A model generated the notes under the pieces. It had not been told where the DNA came from and did no database searches. It saw nothing but the letters and a program-made list of their open reading frames with translations. This document shows, piece by piece, positions 12,860 through 20,741 of a stretch of 45,435 nt of DNA (the first letter of the stretch is position 1; each line of letters begins with the position of its first letter). Position numbers and translations under genes: made by a program. Source of the DNA: a virus. Location of the stretch: IMG/VR virus record IMGVR_UViG_3300042554_003318, positions 1 through 45,435 of that record. The stretch is one strand, 5' to 3'.

Positions 12860-14061
12860 TTCAGTTTACAGCGCAAAACCTTCATATCGTCCCAACCGTT
12901 TGAATCTACCACCAAGGTAAGAATCCCAGTCGGGGCGTCAACTCCAGCAACTTCCTTATACCACTGAGAGCCACCATCAAGGCTTGGGGCCTGGATATGC
13001 GTTCTTGCACCATGCGTTGACATCGCAAGGTGATGGTAGTGGCCCGTCAAGAGAAGCGTGGCATCGGATACAGGCTGCATGCCAAGAGCCTGCTTTGCCC
13101 ACCAATTCTCCACTTTTCCTACTGCATTGCTGCCGCCTCGTCGAGCCTGATGCCCGTGGGCAAGCCCAACCACCGTCCCGTAGACGTCAAGCGTCAGGGT
13201 CAAGTCATTCTTTGGAATCACAAACTTGACGTGTCCAAATGCGTCTGGATTGGCGGAAAGAATCTCTGCCACCTGCTCAAACACGGCAACGTCGTCATTG
13301 TCTCCAAAGGTTGTAAACGCCTTACCGCCTCGCCTGTTTTCACCATGGTTCCCAGGCACGCAAGCAACGATCACCTCTGGGGCAAACTTAGACCACTGCA
13401 TAATGGCCTTCGTAACCAGCCTTCGGGCAACCGTAATTTGCTCTCGACGATCAAGGTCTGCCTGGAACGCCTGCATGTCGTAGTGCCCGTCGCAGTTCTC
13501 GATGATGTCACCGAGGCCAACAACAACTAAACGTGATAGCGGCCTGCCAAACTTCCTTAGTTCCTTCCAGCGATTTTCAACCTCATTAATCCCAGCAAGG
13601 AATCGTTCAACAATCTTGACGCTTCCGCCGTTTTCGCCCTTGCCGAGCTGCAGGTCTGATATCGCGACAATCATTGCGCTACCGTCTGATGAAACCTCTG
13701 GCCTGGAGAACTTGTGCTTCTTAATCTCCTCAACCATCTCCTGGACATCTGAGCCCATCGAGGCGACCTTTCGGACAACCTTGCCCTTCCATTGTCGATT
13801 CAATACGCCAAGCGTGTCTCCCCAGACATTGAATAGCACTGGCTCAACAACCTCAAAGTGTTCAGGGTCAAGACCCCAAACTCTAAGAACCGTTGCCCAG
13901 TCTGGTGCATTTTCTGCTGGCATTCCAGTGGTCGTAACAGTCCCCTCGTTGCCGTTCCACTGCACGCCTGGCTCCCACCCTTCTGGGTGTTGTCGCCTTG
14001 GCTTTTTTGCGTTTTCCATATCTCGCTGAACCGCGAGTATTTTTTCAAATTCTTCGCTCAT
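12856..14061 (-). CDS. Calcineurin-like metallophosphoesterase
   Basis: 401 residues with all the metal-binding blocks of the family: D-x-Q in IVAISDLQLG (136-138), G-D-x2-E in VVGLGDIIENCD (184-188), GNHGE in VPGNHGENRR (237-241), H-G-H in GLAHGHQARRGG and GHYHH near residue 355. The first 115 residues are a helical, Trp-rich extension that may bind a partner. Such enzymes cleave phosphodiester or phosphomonoester bonds; the phage substrate is unknown. It is transcribed with an HTH-like small gene (4-base overlap) from its own promoter at 14348-14376. Confidence 0.9.
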   Translation of the reverse strand: MSEEFEKILAVQRDMENAKKPRRQHPEGWEPGVQWNGNEGTVTTTGMPAENAPDWATVLRVWGLDPEHFEVVEPVLFNVWGDTLGVLNRQWKGKVVRKVASMGSDVQEMVEEIKKHKFSRPEVSSDGSAMIVAISDLQLGKGENGGSVKIVERFLAGINEVENRWKELRKFGRPLSRLVVVGLGDIIENCDGHYDMQAFQADLDRREQITVARRLVTKAIMQWSKFAPEVIVACVPGNHGENRRGGKAFTTFGDNDDVAVFEQVAEILSANPDAFGHVKFVIPKNDLTLTLDVYGTVVGLAHGHQARRGGSNAVGKVENWWAKQALGMQPVSDATLLLTGHYHHLAMSTHGARTHIQAPSLDGGSQWYKEVAGVDAPTGILTLVVDSNGWDDMKVLRCKLN

Positions 14062-14300
14062 CGTTCACACCCGCACTGACCGCGACGATGCCGAGACATC
14101 GTATGCGGCTTCACGGAATATCCTTTCTGACCCAGCCAGCGAGCGATCGCAGTCGACTGAATCGTTTCGTCTTTCATCGCCTCCTTGAAGGCGGTTTGCT
14201 CTTGAACGGCAAGACGCGTGTACGTCAAGCCGATTGCGCACGATGGGCCCTTCTTTGCGGAGTCCTTGCGCATTTCATCTAGCATGTCACTAACTGACAT
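14058..14300 (-). CDS. Small HTH-like protein (80 aa)
   Basis: 80 residues from ATG 14300, chosen because AAGGAGA lies 5-6 bases before it; a TTG at 14315 would overlap its own SD. The C-terminal half, TAIARWLGQKGYSVKPHTMSRHRRGQCGCER, reads as a helix-turn-helix in which the recognition helix is followed by an R-H-R-x-G-x-C-x-C end, a pattern I remember from short actinophage DNA-binding proteins. It overlaps the phosphoesterase by ATGA. Possible roles are regulator or terminase-small-subunit-like DNA binder; the sequence does not decide. Confidence 0.65.
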   Translation of the reverse strand: MSVSDMLDEMRKDSAKKGPSCAIGLTYTRLAVQEQTAFKEAMKDETIQSTAIARWLGQKGYSVKPHTMSRHRRGQCGCER

Positions 14301-14347
14301 TTCCATCTCCTTCAACCTTTACCTTGGCATACAGGCCAAGTAAAATG

Positions 14348-14376
14348 ATCATAACAAATAGACGAAAAGTTTTCAA
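14348..14376 (-). promoter_or_regulatory. Sigma-70-type promoter for the phosphoesterase operon
   Basis: On the minus strand TTGAAA (14371-14376), 17 bases, TATGAT (14348-14353). This is one of the best promoter matches in the window and lies just downstream of a terminator hairpin. The 5' leader would contain a CTTGGC/GCCAAG hairpin (14323-14340) before the AAGGAGA SD. Confidence 0.75.
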
Positions 14377-14394
14377 CATACGTGTGGATAAAGA

Positions 14395-14424
14395 AAGACC
14401 CCCAGGGTTTCCCCTGGGGGTCTT
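14395..14424 (-). terminator. Intrinsic terminator after the lysis genes
   Basis: A 13-bp perfect stem, AAGACCCCCAGGG / CCCTGGGGGTCTT, with a 4-base loop, followed on the minus strand by a T-rich stretch (TCTTTAT). It lies 6 bases beyond the Lys-rich ORF and insulates the phosphoesterase operon from the long tail/lysis transcript. Confidence 0.8.
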
Positions 14425-14429
14425 CTATA

Positions 14430-14582
14430 TTATCGAGAGAAGATTCGGGCTAGTAGGCCCTTCTTTGCCTTGGGCTTTGGTGCCTTTGGCGCTGCCTTCT
14501 TCGATGGAGAAGCCTTTTTTGCTGCTGGCTTCTTTGTCTTCTTAGTTGCTGCCATGTCAATTACCGTCCCTTTCTCGGCCAT
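14430..14582 (-). CDS. Lys/Ala-rich histone H1-like small protein
   Basis: A 50-codon frame (or 41 codons from the internal ATG 14555). From the internal Met it reads MAATKKTKKPAAKK and continues with SPSKKAAPKAPKPKAKK, ending LLARIFSR: repeated A/P/K units as in histone H1 tails. There is no clear SD before either start. It follows the holin gene by 20 bases and precedes the terminator. It could bind nucleic acid, or be a basic lysis-cassette peptide acting at the membrane or teichoic acids; neither is shown. The 5' start is the least certain part. Confidence 0.6.
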   Translation of the reverse strand: MAEKGTVIDMAATKKTKKPAAKKASPSKKAAPKAPKPKAKKGLLARIFSR

Positions 14583-14602
14583 TTGGCCGTGGAACGAGTA
14601 TA

Positions 14603-14998
14603 TCAGACTCGCGGCTTGGTGTCTTCCTCGTCGTCAAGCGAGCCATAAGCCTCATTGGCGAGGCTCCCTGCAAGCTCGTCAGCGATTCCGTCTCCGTCGG
14701 TATCGATAGCAGTTCCCTGAATGTGGGACGTGGAAGCCTTCTCGGCTGCAACGGCCTTCGCCTTGCCTACCCCAAACTTTCCGTCCTCTGGGTTGAGGGC
14801 GCGGACGATAACCTGTAGGCACGCTGCCAGACCAGCTGAAACAACCGTTCGGAAGTCGCCGCCGCTGATGTCAAGAAGCGGGATGCCAAGACCAAGAGCA
14901 ACGGCAATCGAGGTTGCGATAAAGGCACGGGCGGCCTCCAGGAGCATCTCGTCGATTCCGGTGTTGTCTTTAATCCAAATAATTGCGCTCTTAATCAT
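14603..14998 (-). CDS. Holin (r1t-like) with Ca-binding-like tail
   Basis: 131 residues. Two hydrophobic helices, AARAFIATSIAVALGLGIPLL (about 22-42) and RTVVSAGLAACLQVIVRAL (about 50-68), then NPEDGKFGVGK: the layout of r1t/phiC31-type holins in actinophages. Past residue 80 there is a polar tail with DTDGDGIADELAGS (about 99-112), a dockerin/EF-hand-like D-x-D-x-D loop not needed for holins. It lies 15 bases after the lysin gene. The role is timed membrane permeabilisation to release the lysin. Confidence 0.8.
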   Translation of the reverse strand: MIKSAIIWIKDNTGIDEMLLEAARAFIATSIAVALGLGIPLLDISGGDFRTVVSAGLAACLQVIVRALNPEDGKFGVGKAKAVAAEKASTSHIQGTAIDTDGDGIADELAGSLANEAYGSLDDEEDTKPRV

Positions 14999-15013
14999 TA
15001 TTCAAAATCCTCT

Positions 15014-15637
15014 CTACTTCTTCTCAATGATGATGACATGCTTGAAGGGCGGGGCGTTGTGCTCTCCGGAGACCCTCTTGGAGTCCGCAATAGCCTTGAG
15101 CTGCGCCTCGGTCACGTTGACCGCAAACTGCTCCTTGCCCTTGCCTGAACGCGTTGGGCACGCCCACATCCAGCCCTCTACGGGGTCCCACGCAGCGCAG
15201 GTCATATGACCATAGCCAGCGGTGATGTGCGACTTGTCCTTCTTTGCCCAGTATCTCGCCCAGCCAGCATGCCAGGCGCTTACTTCGACTTCCTTCGGGT
15301 AGCCAATCGGCTGCTGCACCCACACGGCAAGCGCGGCGCCCTTCTTGCAGCTATTCACGACATCGGCCCAATCCTTTGCCCATCGGGCATTTGCACCAAG
15401 CTGCTTGGCGGTCTTGATAAGGTCGCCAAGGGACGATCCGTTGTCGGATACACCCTGCTTGTCCTTGTGGCCGGTTGCGGACTCCTTTGCCTTGATTCCG
15501 TCCGCGGCAGAGAAATCCTTGCCAGGAGCATATTGATAGACCCAGGAAACAGCAGCGGCGACGCTGGATGGACCGCAGTCGTCCAGAATTCCGCCCTTTT
15601 CCTCGTGGTCCAGCTGAGACTTAACCTTAAGCTTCAT
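15014..15637 (-). CDS. Endolysin, C39-like cysteine peptidase
   Basis: 207 residues. DDCGPSSVAAAVSWVY (Cys near residue 21) and SHITAGYGHMTCAAWDP (His near 141) give the Cys/His pair of peptidase C39/papain-like lysins, which cut peptide bridges in peptidoglycan. The middle has SDNGSSLGDLIKTAKQLGANARWAKDWAD, usual for C39-like folds. No separate wall-binding domain is seen, so the N- and C-terminal strands must suffice or a partner is used. ATG 15637 follows AGGGGG. It is directly followed by the holin gene, which supports the assignment. Confidence 0.8.
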   Translation of the reverse strand: MKLKVKSQLDHEEKGGILDDCGPSSVAAAVSWVYQYAPGKDFSAADGIKAKESATGHKDKQGVSDNGSSLGDLIKTAKQLGANARWAKDWADVVNSCKKGAALAVWVQQPIGYPKEVEVSAWHAGWARYWAKKDKSHITAGYGHMTCAAWDPVEGWMWACPTRSGKGKEQFAVNVTEAQLKAIADSKRVSGEHNAPPFKHVIIIEKK

Positions 15638-15702
15638 CTGAAACCCCCTAACTAGAACCCCATTTGAGGCTATGTCATTTTACCAGCGCAAGGCTGGTTT
15701 TT

Positions 15703-15758
15703 CTAGCCCTCCAGTTCTGCGACGCCAAGGCCCAGTCTTAACCCTCTAGTTCTGCGAC
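15703..15758 (-). repeat. Duplicated 3' end of the tail fibre gene
   Basis: Two copies of a 21-base block are offset by 35 bases (15738-15758 and 15703-15723), differing at about three positions. Each encodes V-A-E-L-E-G-stop in its own frame. The upstream copy ends the S74-domain protein; the second lies after the stop, in a different frame. It looks like a duplication or recombination scar at the coiled-coil C-terminus. Confidence 0.75.
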
Positions 15759-18700
15759 TCGAGATTCCAGCAGGTCAATCTTTTTGATCGCTTCACGAAG
15801 GGCCCCAATAACGTAAATAAGCGTATTCCCCGCCATTACCTCTTGATACACAGGATCTCCGTTTTCGTCAACCTGATCCTTGTATCCAGTTACGGCAATA
15901 GGAATGTGGGGCTGAAGCTCGTGGGCAACGAAGCCGAGTACATTTTCATCAGAGTCCATATAGGTATAAAGTCTTGGCTGTATGTTCTTAATGATATATG
16001 TAAAATCAATTTCTTCTTCTGCATTTCTTATGTTTGACTTTAGCCTATAGTCAGACGCTGTAGTGAATACAGGGGAACTTCCTGCCCCGACCATGTTTAT
16101 ACCGCCTCTAGTTTCCACCACTGACGCCCCGGTGTTTCCGGCAAATCTGGCAAATTCTATAGCCCTCACAGCGGTAGTTGCAGAACCCGTCCAGCCCCTG
16201 ACTATCTGAAGAACATGTTCTGAGGCAGTAAGGCTTGTCCTTCTAATGGCCGTAGCGCCGCCAGACGATACGTACATTCCATTTAGACCACTTCCCACGG
16301 AATAAGTCTCTCCGACTAAATCCCCAGTATTAACGCCGTTTGTTTGAAGAAATGAGTTTCCAGTTATGCTCCCATTATTTACTGTCTCTATGTCTCCATC
16401 AACATAAAGGATCACATTTCCAGACCCAGCAGTGTTTTCAACGACGATACGACCAGCAACGGTGTCGCTTCCGCGAATCGTTCCTCGGCGCGTGCCGTCG
16501 CTAACGTCAGCATCCGACTCGTAGACATCAAATCGTTTGGCTTCAACAACACTACCTCTAAAGTTGGCAAATCCGTTTTCAAGCTGAAGTCTTGAAGTGA
16601 ATGTTCCACCTGCCCCTGCGGAAGCAGCTGATGTCGCCCCGAGGTGTAAAATTCCTCCGCTGGCTGCGGCGACATCGCCCTGGGTACCGTCCCCCTTTGT
16701 CACGACAGCTGGCGAAAGTGTCCCGTCGGAACTCCTGTTTTGAAATGTTGCCGCAGCAGTGATATTAAGAGATGTACCGGTAATGCTGCCACCTGTAATA
16801 GTGACACTCGATGCAGTTACGGCACCAGCGGCGCTTACCCTGAACGGGGCAGATGCGGCGGTTGCGTTGCCAGCAAAGAATGGGAACGTCCCTGGTGCCA
16901 TTCCAACCGCGCTTGAACCAGACCCGGCAGTCAGCGATGAGGCATTGATGTCAAATCCGCCGATTGTTCCTGAGCCCGCAGTAATTTCACCGGTAAAACT
17001 TCCAGATGTTGCAGTAATGGCCCCGCTAATGTTGGCGCTTGTAGCGGTAATCTGCCCAGTGTTACTGACGGTAAAATACGTTGAGGTAATTGCATTTGTT
17101 CCGCTATTGACCAGAGAGGCCCCGTATGGCAGAACCTCTGTCTCCGCAACAGTTGCGCTTGTCCCGACAGTGTATGAAAACTTAGTTGCAGTGGGCGCTG
17201 GGCTTGCAAGGATTGTAAATGTTCCGTTGAACGGAGCGCCGACCTCTGTTATCTTTACGATATTTCCCGAAGAGTACCCGTGATTGGCTGTCGTTGTAAG
17301 CGTTGCAGTCGTTCCCGACTGAGCCTTATGGGAAACATCCCGAAGATTACCGACTCCAAATCTTGAGTCAATAACCAGGGCGCCGGACTTTATGACCGAG
17401 GCGTCCAGCCCTGCGGTCGAAATAAGCCCTGCGGTGATGCTGTTTGCAACGACATCCGATGACCCGATTGCGTTTTCCCACGCCCCGCCAACGCCAACCT
17501 TTCTCAGCCCTGGAGGTGTTCCGCCAAGGTGGTAAACGATTGTTCCTTCGGTGTACGAGGCGCTCGGGAGGGTCGGAAGCGTCGGGCCGCTGAATATCTC
17601 TATCGCCTTGAGGCTTGATACAAGCTTTTCCGCAGTAATTGACCCGTCCGCAACTGTAACCGTCGGCTCGTTTGGCTCTGTTGGACTGCTTACTTCAGTA
17701 AACGAGCTTGCAGTAAGGTCGCTTGAGAGTGAGCGTACCTTATAGCGATACTGAAGGGCGTTTGTTAGCCCGCCGTCGTTTACATATGTTGCTTTTGTAT
17801 TTTGAACAGTTCTAAAGTCTGTAAAATTGTAATAGACGTAGCCGCTGACGCTTGTGGTTGAAATTGTTCCGCTTGTAAGCGATGCAAACGTAAAGCTTGT
17901 TGTTGTCGTTGAGGCGACAGACCACTGGCCCTCAAGCGCCATGATGTTGGTTGCTGTTGGCTCAAGGTCAATTCTTATTACGTCACTGACTACAAGGCCA
18001 TGATTTACGGCAGTTGTAACAGTTACTGTCGACCCGCTTCTTGAAATCTCAGAGATTGCCCTAAATATCGCGTCTTGCCGCTGAATTTCAAATGAGGCGA
18101 GTTTTTTGTTTACTTCCCTAGTCTCATCAAAAGACCAGGAAACAGCAACAGATTTGTCGTTTGCGGAAACAGTTAAATCCGAAGGAATATCTGGCGTTGG
18201 AGGGACCGGATTTACATCATCAATTTCCCTGATTCTCTCGCTAAGCCTGATAAAAGCGCTTCTCTGCAGCCTTACATCGCCACCTACGGTTATTGTATAG
18301 ACGATATCCATGCCAAGCATTTTTGCGGCAACAGATTTTACGATCATTGGTTTTGCAATTTCCATCGTATTCCATATAAATGGAATCACGTCTCCAACTT
18401 CAGGAACTGGATACACTGAGTCGGACGCGTTTCTCGGCCTCATCTCAAACGTGTATGACTCTATAGGCAGCCCGTTTTCTTTCCAGTACCCCTCGGCAGA
18501 AAGCTCTGCGTCGGCAAGCGTTTCTACCCTTTCGTCGGTAATTGCCGCCTCTACAATTTTTCCGTTTGTCGCCCAGATTCCTGGCACAAAGTCGTAGTCG
18601 ACATACTGAACTGGATTGCCGCTCGTATCCGTTAGTGCAACTTTGTTTCCGCTTGAGTCTCTTGTCCTAAACACGGCATAGAGGTGCAGCCTGTTAGCAG

Positions 18701-20741
18701 TGTTTCCGGACTCTACTGGGCTGCTTGGCACCTCCATTTCATAGATCGGAATGGTGTACGTATTTAAATCCTCAAAGTCCCCATAGCCCATAGCCCCAGT
18801 GATCTTGATTACGCTCCAGTCAGTGAAGCTTACCGATCCGCTCTGGCTGCTTGTGCACTCACCGACCAATCCAATATACGCCGCGGATGAATTTGATACA
18901 TGTGCAACTTTCCAAAGCTTCTCCCACTGACCAGCTGCATATAGGTTTCCAATCGAGTGTCTTGATATCTCTGTTCCTGAAGCGTCATAAAACGCGTAGT
19001 GGGCATCAAGCCTGTTAACGTGATTGCTTGCCTTGGCGCGAACAGAGATAAAATAATCTTCGTTATGGACCACCGGAATTCTGTTTGCAGATGCTGTTGA
19101 TATCGCTGTTCCCGAGGTGCTGCTTGTAACCGTGTACCCAGCCCCGTACGGGCCGCTCGTTGAAGATCCAATTGTAAACCCTGAGGCGGTGGTCCAGCCG
19201 TCGATATTCCCGTCGTAAAGCCCGTTAACGACAAGCTCTTTTGGTGTTTTTGCACGATAGTGAAGCCTGCAAGAATAGGCGCCACCCCCGTCAAACGACC
19301 CCTTGTCAACCCAGTACTCGGCTCCAGTCTTTTCGGAGATATAGTCGAGTATGTTTCTAATCGTTCGTCCGCCATACTGCTCGGCATTTGGCGTGTCGCT
19401 CTCCTGGAAGTAGGGACTAAACCTGTACTGTGTGTCCACGGCCTCAACGTACGTGCTGGTGTCGAGTCCGATTTCGCTAACCCATGAGTTATCGAAAAGC
19501 CCACCAAAGACTGAGATCGGATACAGCCATCCACGAACGTTGTCTGCCCCAACACCAAGCCTGTAGTTGTTTCCGCCAACCGTGTATATCTCACCATCGG
19601 CCCAGCCCCTCGCGGATGAGCTCGTCAAAACAGTTGGGGATTCAACGGTTGATAGAGATCCGACAAGCGCTGATCCCCCAGAGGTGAGATACGCGCCAGT
19701 GATGGTCGCAGAGCCGTCATCGCCAACGCTGTCGTATGTGATTTTTGTGCTATTTGGAACAGCTTTGACAAGGGCAAAGTCCGTTTGGGCAACAGAGAAC
19801 CCAGGCGTTTGCGGAATAGATACAACAATCGGGTCTTCAACTGAAAGCCCGTGTGCTGATGATGTTGTTATCTCAACAACATTGGATGTTCTTGTTGCCG
19901 CAGTAATCGTCTTTTGCGATGTAAGTGTGTTTGCCGTCTTGCCTAGATATTCAACATTCTGCGTGCCAGATCCTGAGGCAGACGTTCTTTTTACATATAT
20001 CCTGACGCTGTCTGCAGATCCCGGGTTTTTCCATTTTATCTTCAGCCTCTGTGTGCCTGTTCCCGCAGACAGCGCAAGTGAAACCGCCTTTGTGACCGGT
20101 CCATACTGAGGCGTTGCGGAGTCTCTGCCGGTCATTGTGGAGTTTCTTGCCTGAGCTCGAACCTCGTAGGTTCCGTCGGATAGATTCCCACCAGTAGACT
20201 CAGACGAGAGCGAGAGCCCGTCAATCTGCCCGACCACAGAGGGAAGCGAGGCGGAAGAAGTGTATGTGGTTGTTCCACCGTATATTACGTCAATATCTCT
20301 GGAATCTCTTGGGGCATAGTAGTCGGCAACAACGTGCTCTTCAAGTATTGCGGTATTGTCGGCGCACTCAACATCCTGAATGATGCTTCCGCCCTGTCGG
20401 TTGCTAGATATTCTTGTGATAATCCCGGCAAACAAAGCAGTGTCTGGAGATGTTTCAACATCAACAATCCTGATTTCTGCCCTGTTTGGAATCTCTATCA
20501 AGAACGACTCATCCGCTATCGCCGCGTTTAACTTTTCAGCAAACGTTGCCCCAGCGTATCCGGATACTTCGGTTGACGACTTTGGAAGAATTGTCCATAC
20601 CGGAACTCGAGCGTTAGCGCTGGTGCCTTCGCTGTTTGATTCCCAGGAAAGATTTTCATAATCGACCCGGCCGCTAATGTCATAAAAAGCAGCAGTCTCT
20701 CCTTCGTACTTAAGCTTTACCAGTACTCTTACCGAAGCCAT
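15738..20741 (-). CDS. Tail tip/fibre protein with FN3, CBM-like and S74 self-cleaving domains
   Basis: 1667 residues. The N-terminal third (RVLVKLKYEGE, RVDYENLSWES, ALFAGIITRISSNRQGG) resembles a tail-hub/Tal-type baseplate protein. Residues about 500-640 look like a carbohydrate-binding sandwich (LVVNGLYDGNIDGWTTASGF, YFISVRAKAS). About 850-1030 hold FN3-like repeats (SDLTVSANDKSVAVSWSF). The middle-to-late part is Ser/Thr/Gly-rich fibre repeat. The last 105 residues are an S74 intramolecular chaperone: SDYRLKSNIRNAEEEID (Ser and Lys of the cleavage dyad) then VLGFVAHELQPHIP and a final coiled coil. The C-terminus is expected to self-cleave after trimerisation. The gene follows the tape measure with TAA-ATG contact and AGGAAGGA as SD. 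Confidence 0.85.
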   Translation of the reverse strand: MASVRVLVKLKYEGETAAFYDISGRVDYENLSWESNSEGTSANARVPVWTILPKSSTEVSGYAGATFAEKLNAAIADESFLIEIPNRAEIRIVDVETSPDTALFAGIITRISSNRQGGSIIQDVECADNTAILEEHVVADYYAPRDSRDIDVIYGGTTTYTSSASLPSVVGQIDGLSLSSESTGGNLSDGTYEVRAQARNSTMTGRDSATPQYGPVTKAVSLALSAGTGTQRLKIKWKNPGSADSVRIYVKRTSASGSGTQNVEYLGKTANTLTSQKTITAATRTSNVVEITTSSAHGLSVEDPIVVSIPQTPGFSVAQTDFALVKAVPNSTKITYDSVGDDGSATITGAYLTSGGSALVGSLSTVESPTVLTSSSARGWADGEIYTVGGNNYRLGVGADNVRGWLYPISVFGGLFDNSWVSEIGLDTSTYVEAVDTQYRFSPYFQESDTPNAEQYGGRTIRNILDYISEKTGAEYWVDKGSFDGGGAYSCRLHYRAKTPKELVVNGLYDGNIDGWTTASGFTIGSSTSGPYGAGYTVTSSTSGTAISTASANRIPVVHNEDYFISVRAKASNHVNRLDAHYAFYDASGTEISRHSIGNLYAAGQWEKLWKVAHVSNSSAAYIGLVGECTSSQSGSVSFTDWSVIKITGAMGYGDFEDLNTYTIPIYEMEVPSSPVESGNTANRLHLYAVFRTRDSSGNKVALTDTSGNPVQYVDYDFVPGIWATNGKIVEAAITDERVETLADAELSAEGYWKENGLPIESYTFEMRPRNASDSVYPVPEVGDVIPFIWNTMEIAKPMIVKSVAAKMLGMDIVYTITVGGDVRLQRSAFIRLSERIREIDDVNPVPPTPDIPSDLTVSANDKSVAVSWSFDETREVNKKLASFEIQRQDAIFRAISEISRSGSTVTVTTAVNHGLVVSDVIRIDLEPTATNIMALEGQWSVASTTTTSFTFASLTSGTISTTSVSGYVYYNFTDFRTVQNTKATYVNDGGLTNALQYRYKVRSLSSDLTASSFTEVSSPTEPNEPTVTVADGSITAEKLVSSLKAIEIFSGPTLPTLPSASYTEGTIVYHLGGTPPGLRKVGVGGAWENAIGSSDVVANSITAGLISTAGLDASVIKSGALVIDSRFGVGNLRDVSHKAQSGTTATLTTTANHGYSSGNIVKITEVGAPFNGTFTILASPAPTATKFSYTVGTSATVAETEVLPYGASLVNSGTNAITSTYFTVSNTGQITATSANISGAITATSGSFTGEITAGSGTIGGFDINASSLTAGSGSSAVGMAPGTFPFFAGNATAASAPFRVSAAGAVTASSVTITGGSITGTSLNITAAATFQNRSSDGTLSPAVVTKGDGTQGDVAAASGGILHLGATSAASAGAGGTFTSRLQLENGFANFRGSVVEAKRFDVYESDADVSDGTRRGTIRGSDTVAGRIVVENTAGSGNVILYVDGDIETVNNGSITGNSFLQTNGVNTGDLVGETYSVGSGLNGMYVSSGGATAIRRTSLTASEHVLQIVRGWTGSATTAVRAIEFARFAGNTGASVVETRGGINMVGAGSSPVFTTASDYRLKSNIRNAEEEIDFTYIIKNIQPRLYTYMDSDENVLGFVAHELQPHIPIAVTGYKDQVDENGDPVYQEVMAGNTLIYVIGALREAIKKIDLLESRVAELEG

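Noticed and set aside
15683-15702. CCAGC/GCTGG hairpin followed by five T on the plus strand
   Set aside because: Oriented for plus transcription where no plus gene ends; the minus strand has no T-run after it.
18830-19597. Minus frame of 255 codons inside the S74 fibre gene
   Set aside because: Alternative frame of a long gene; no motif and a Thr/Arg/Pro-biased noise composition.
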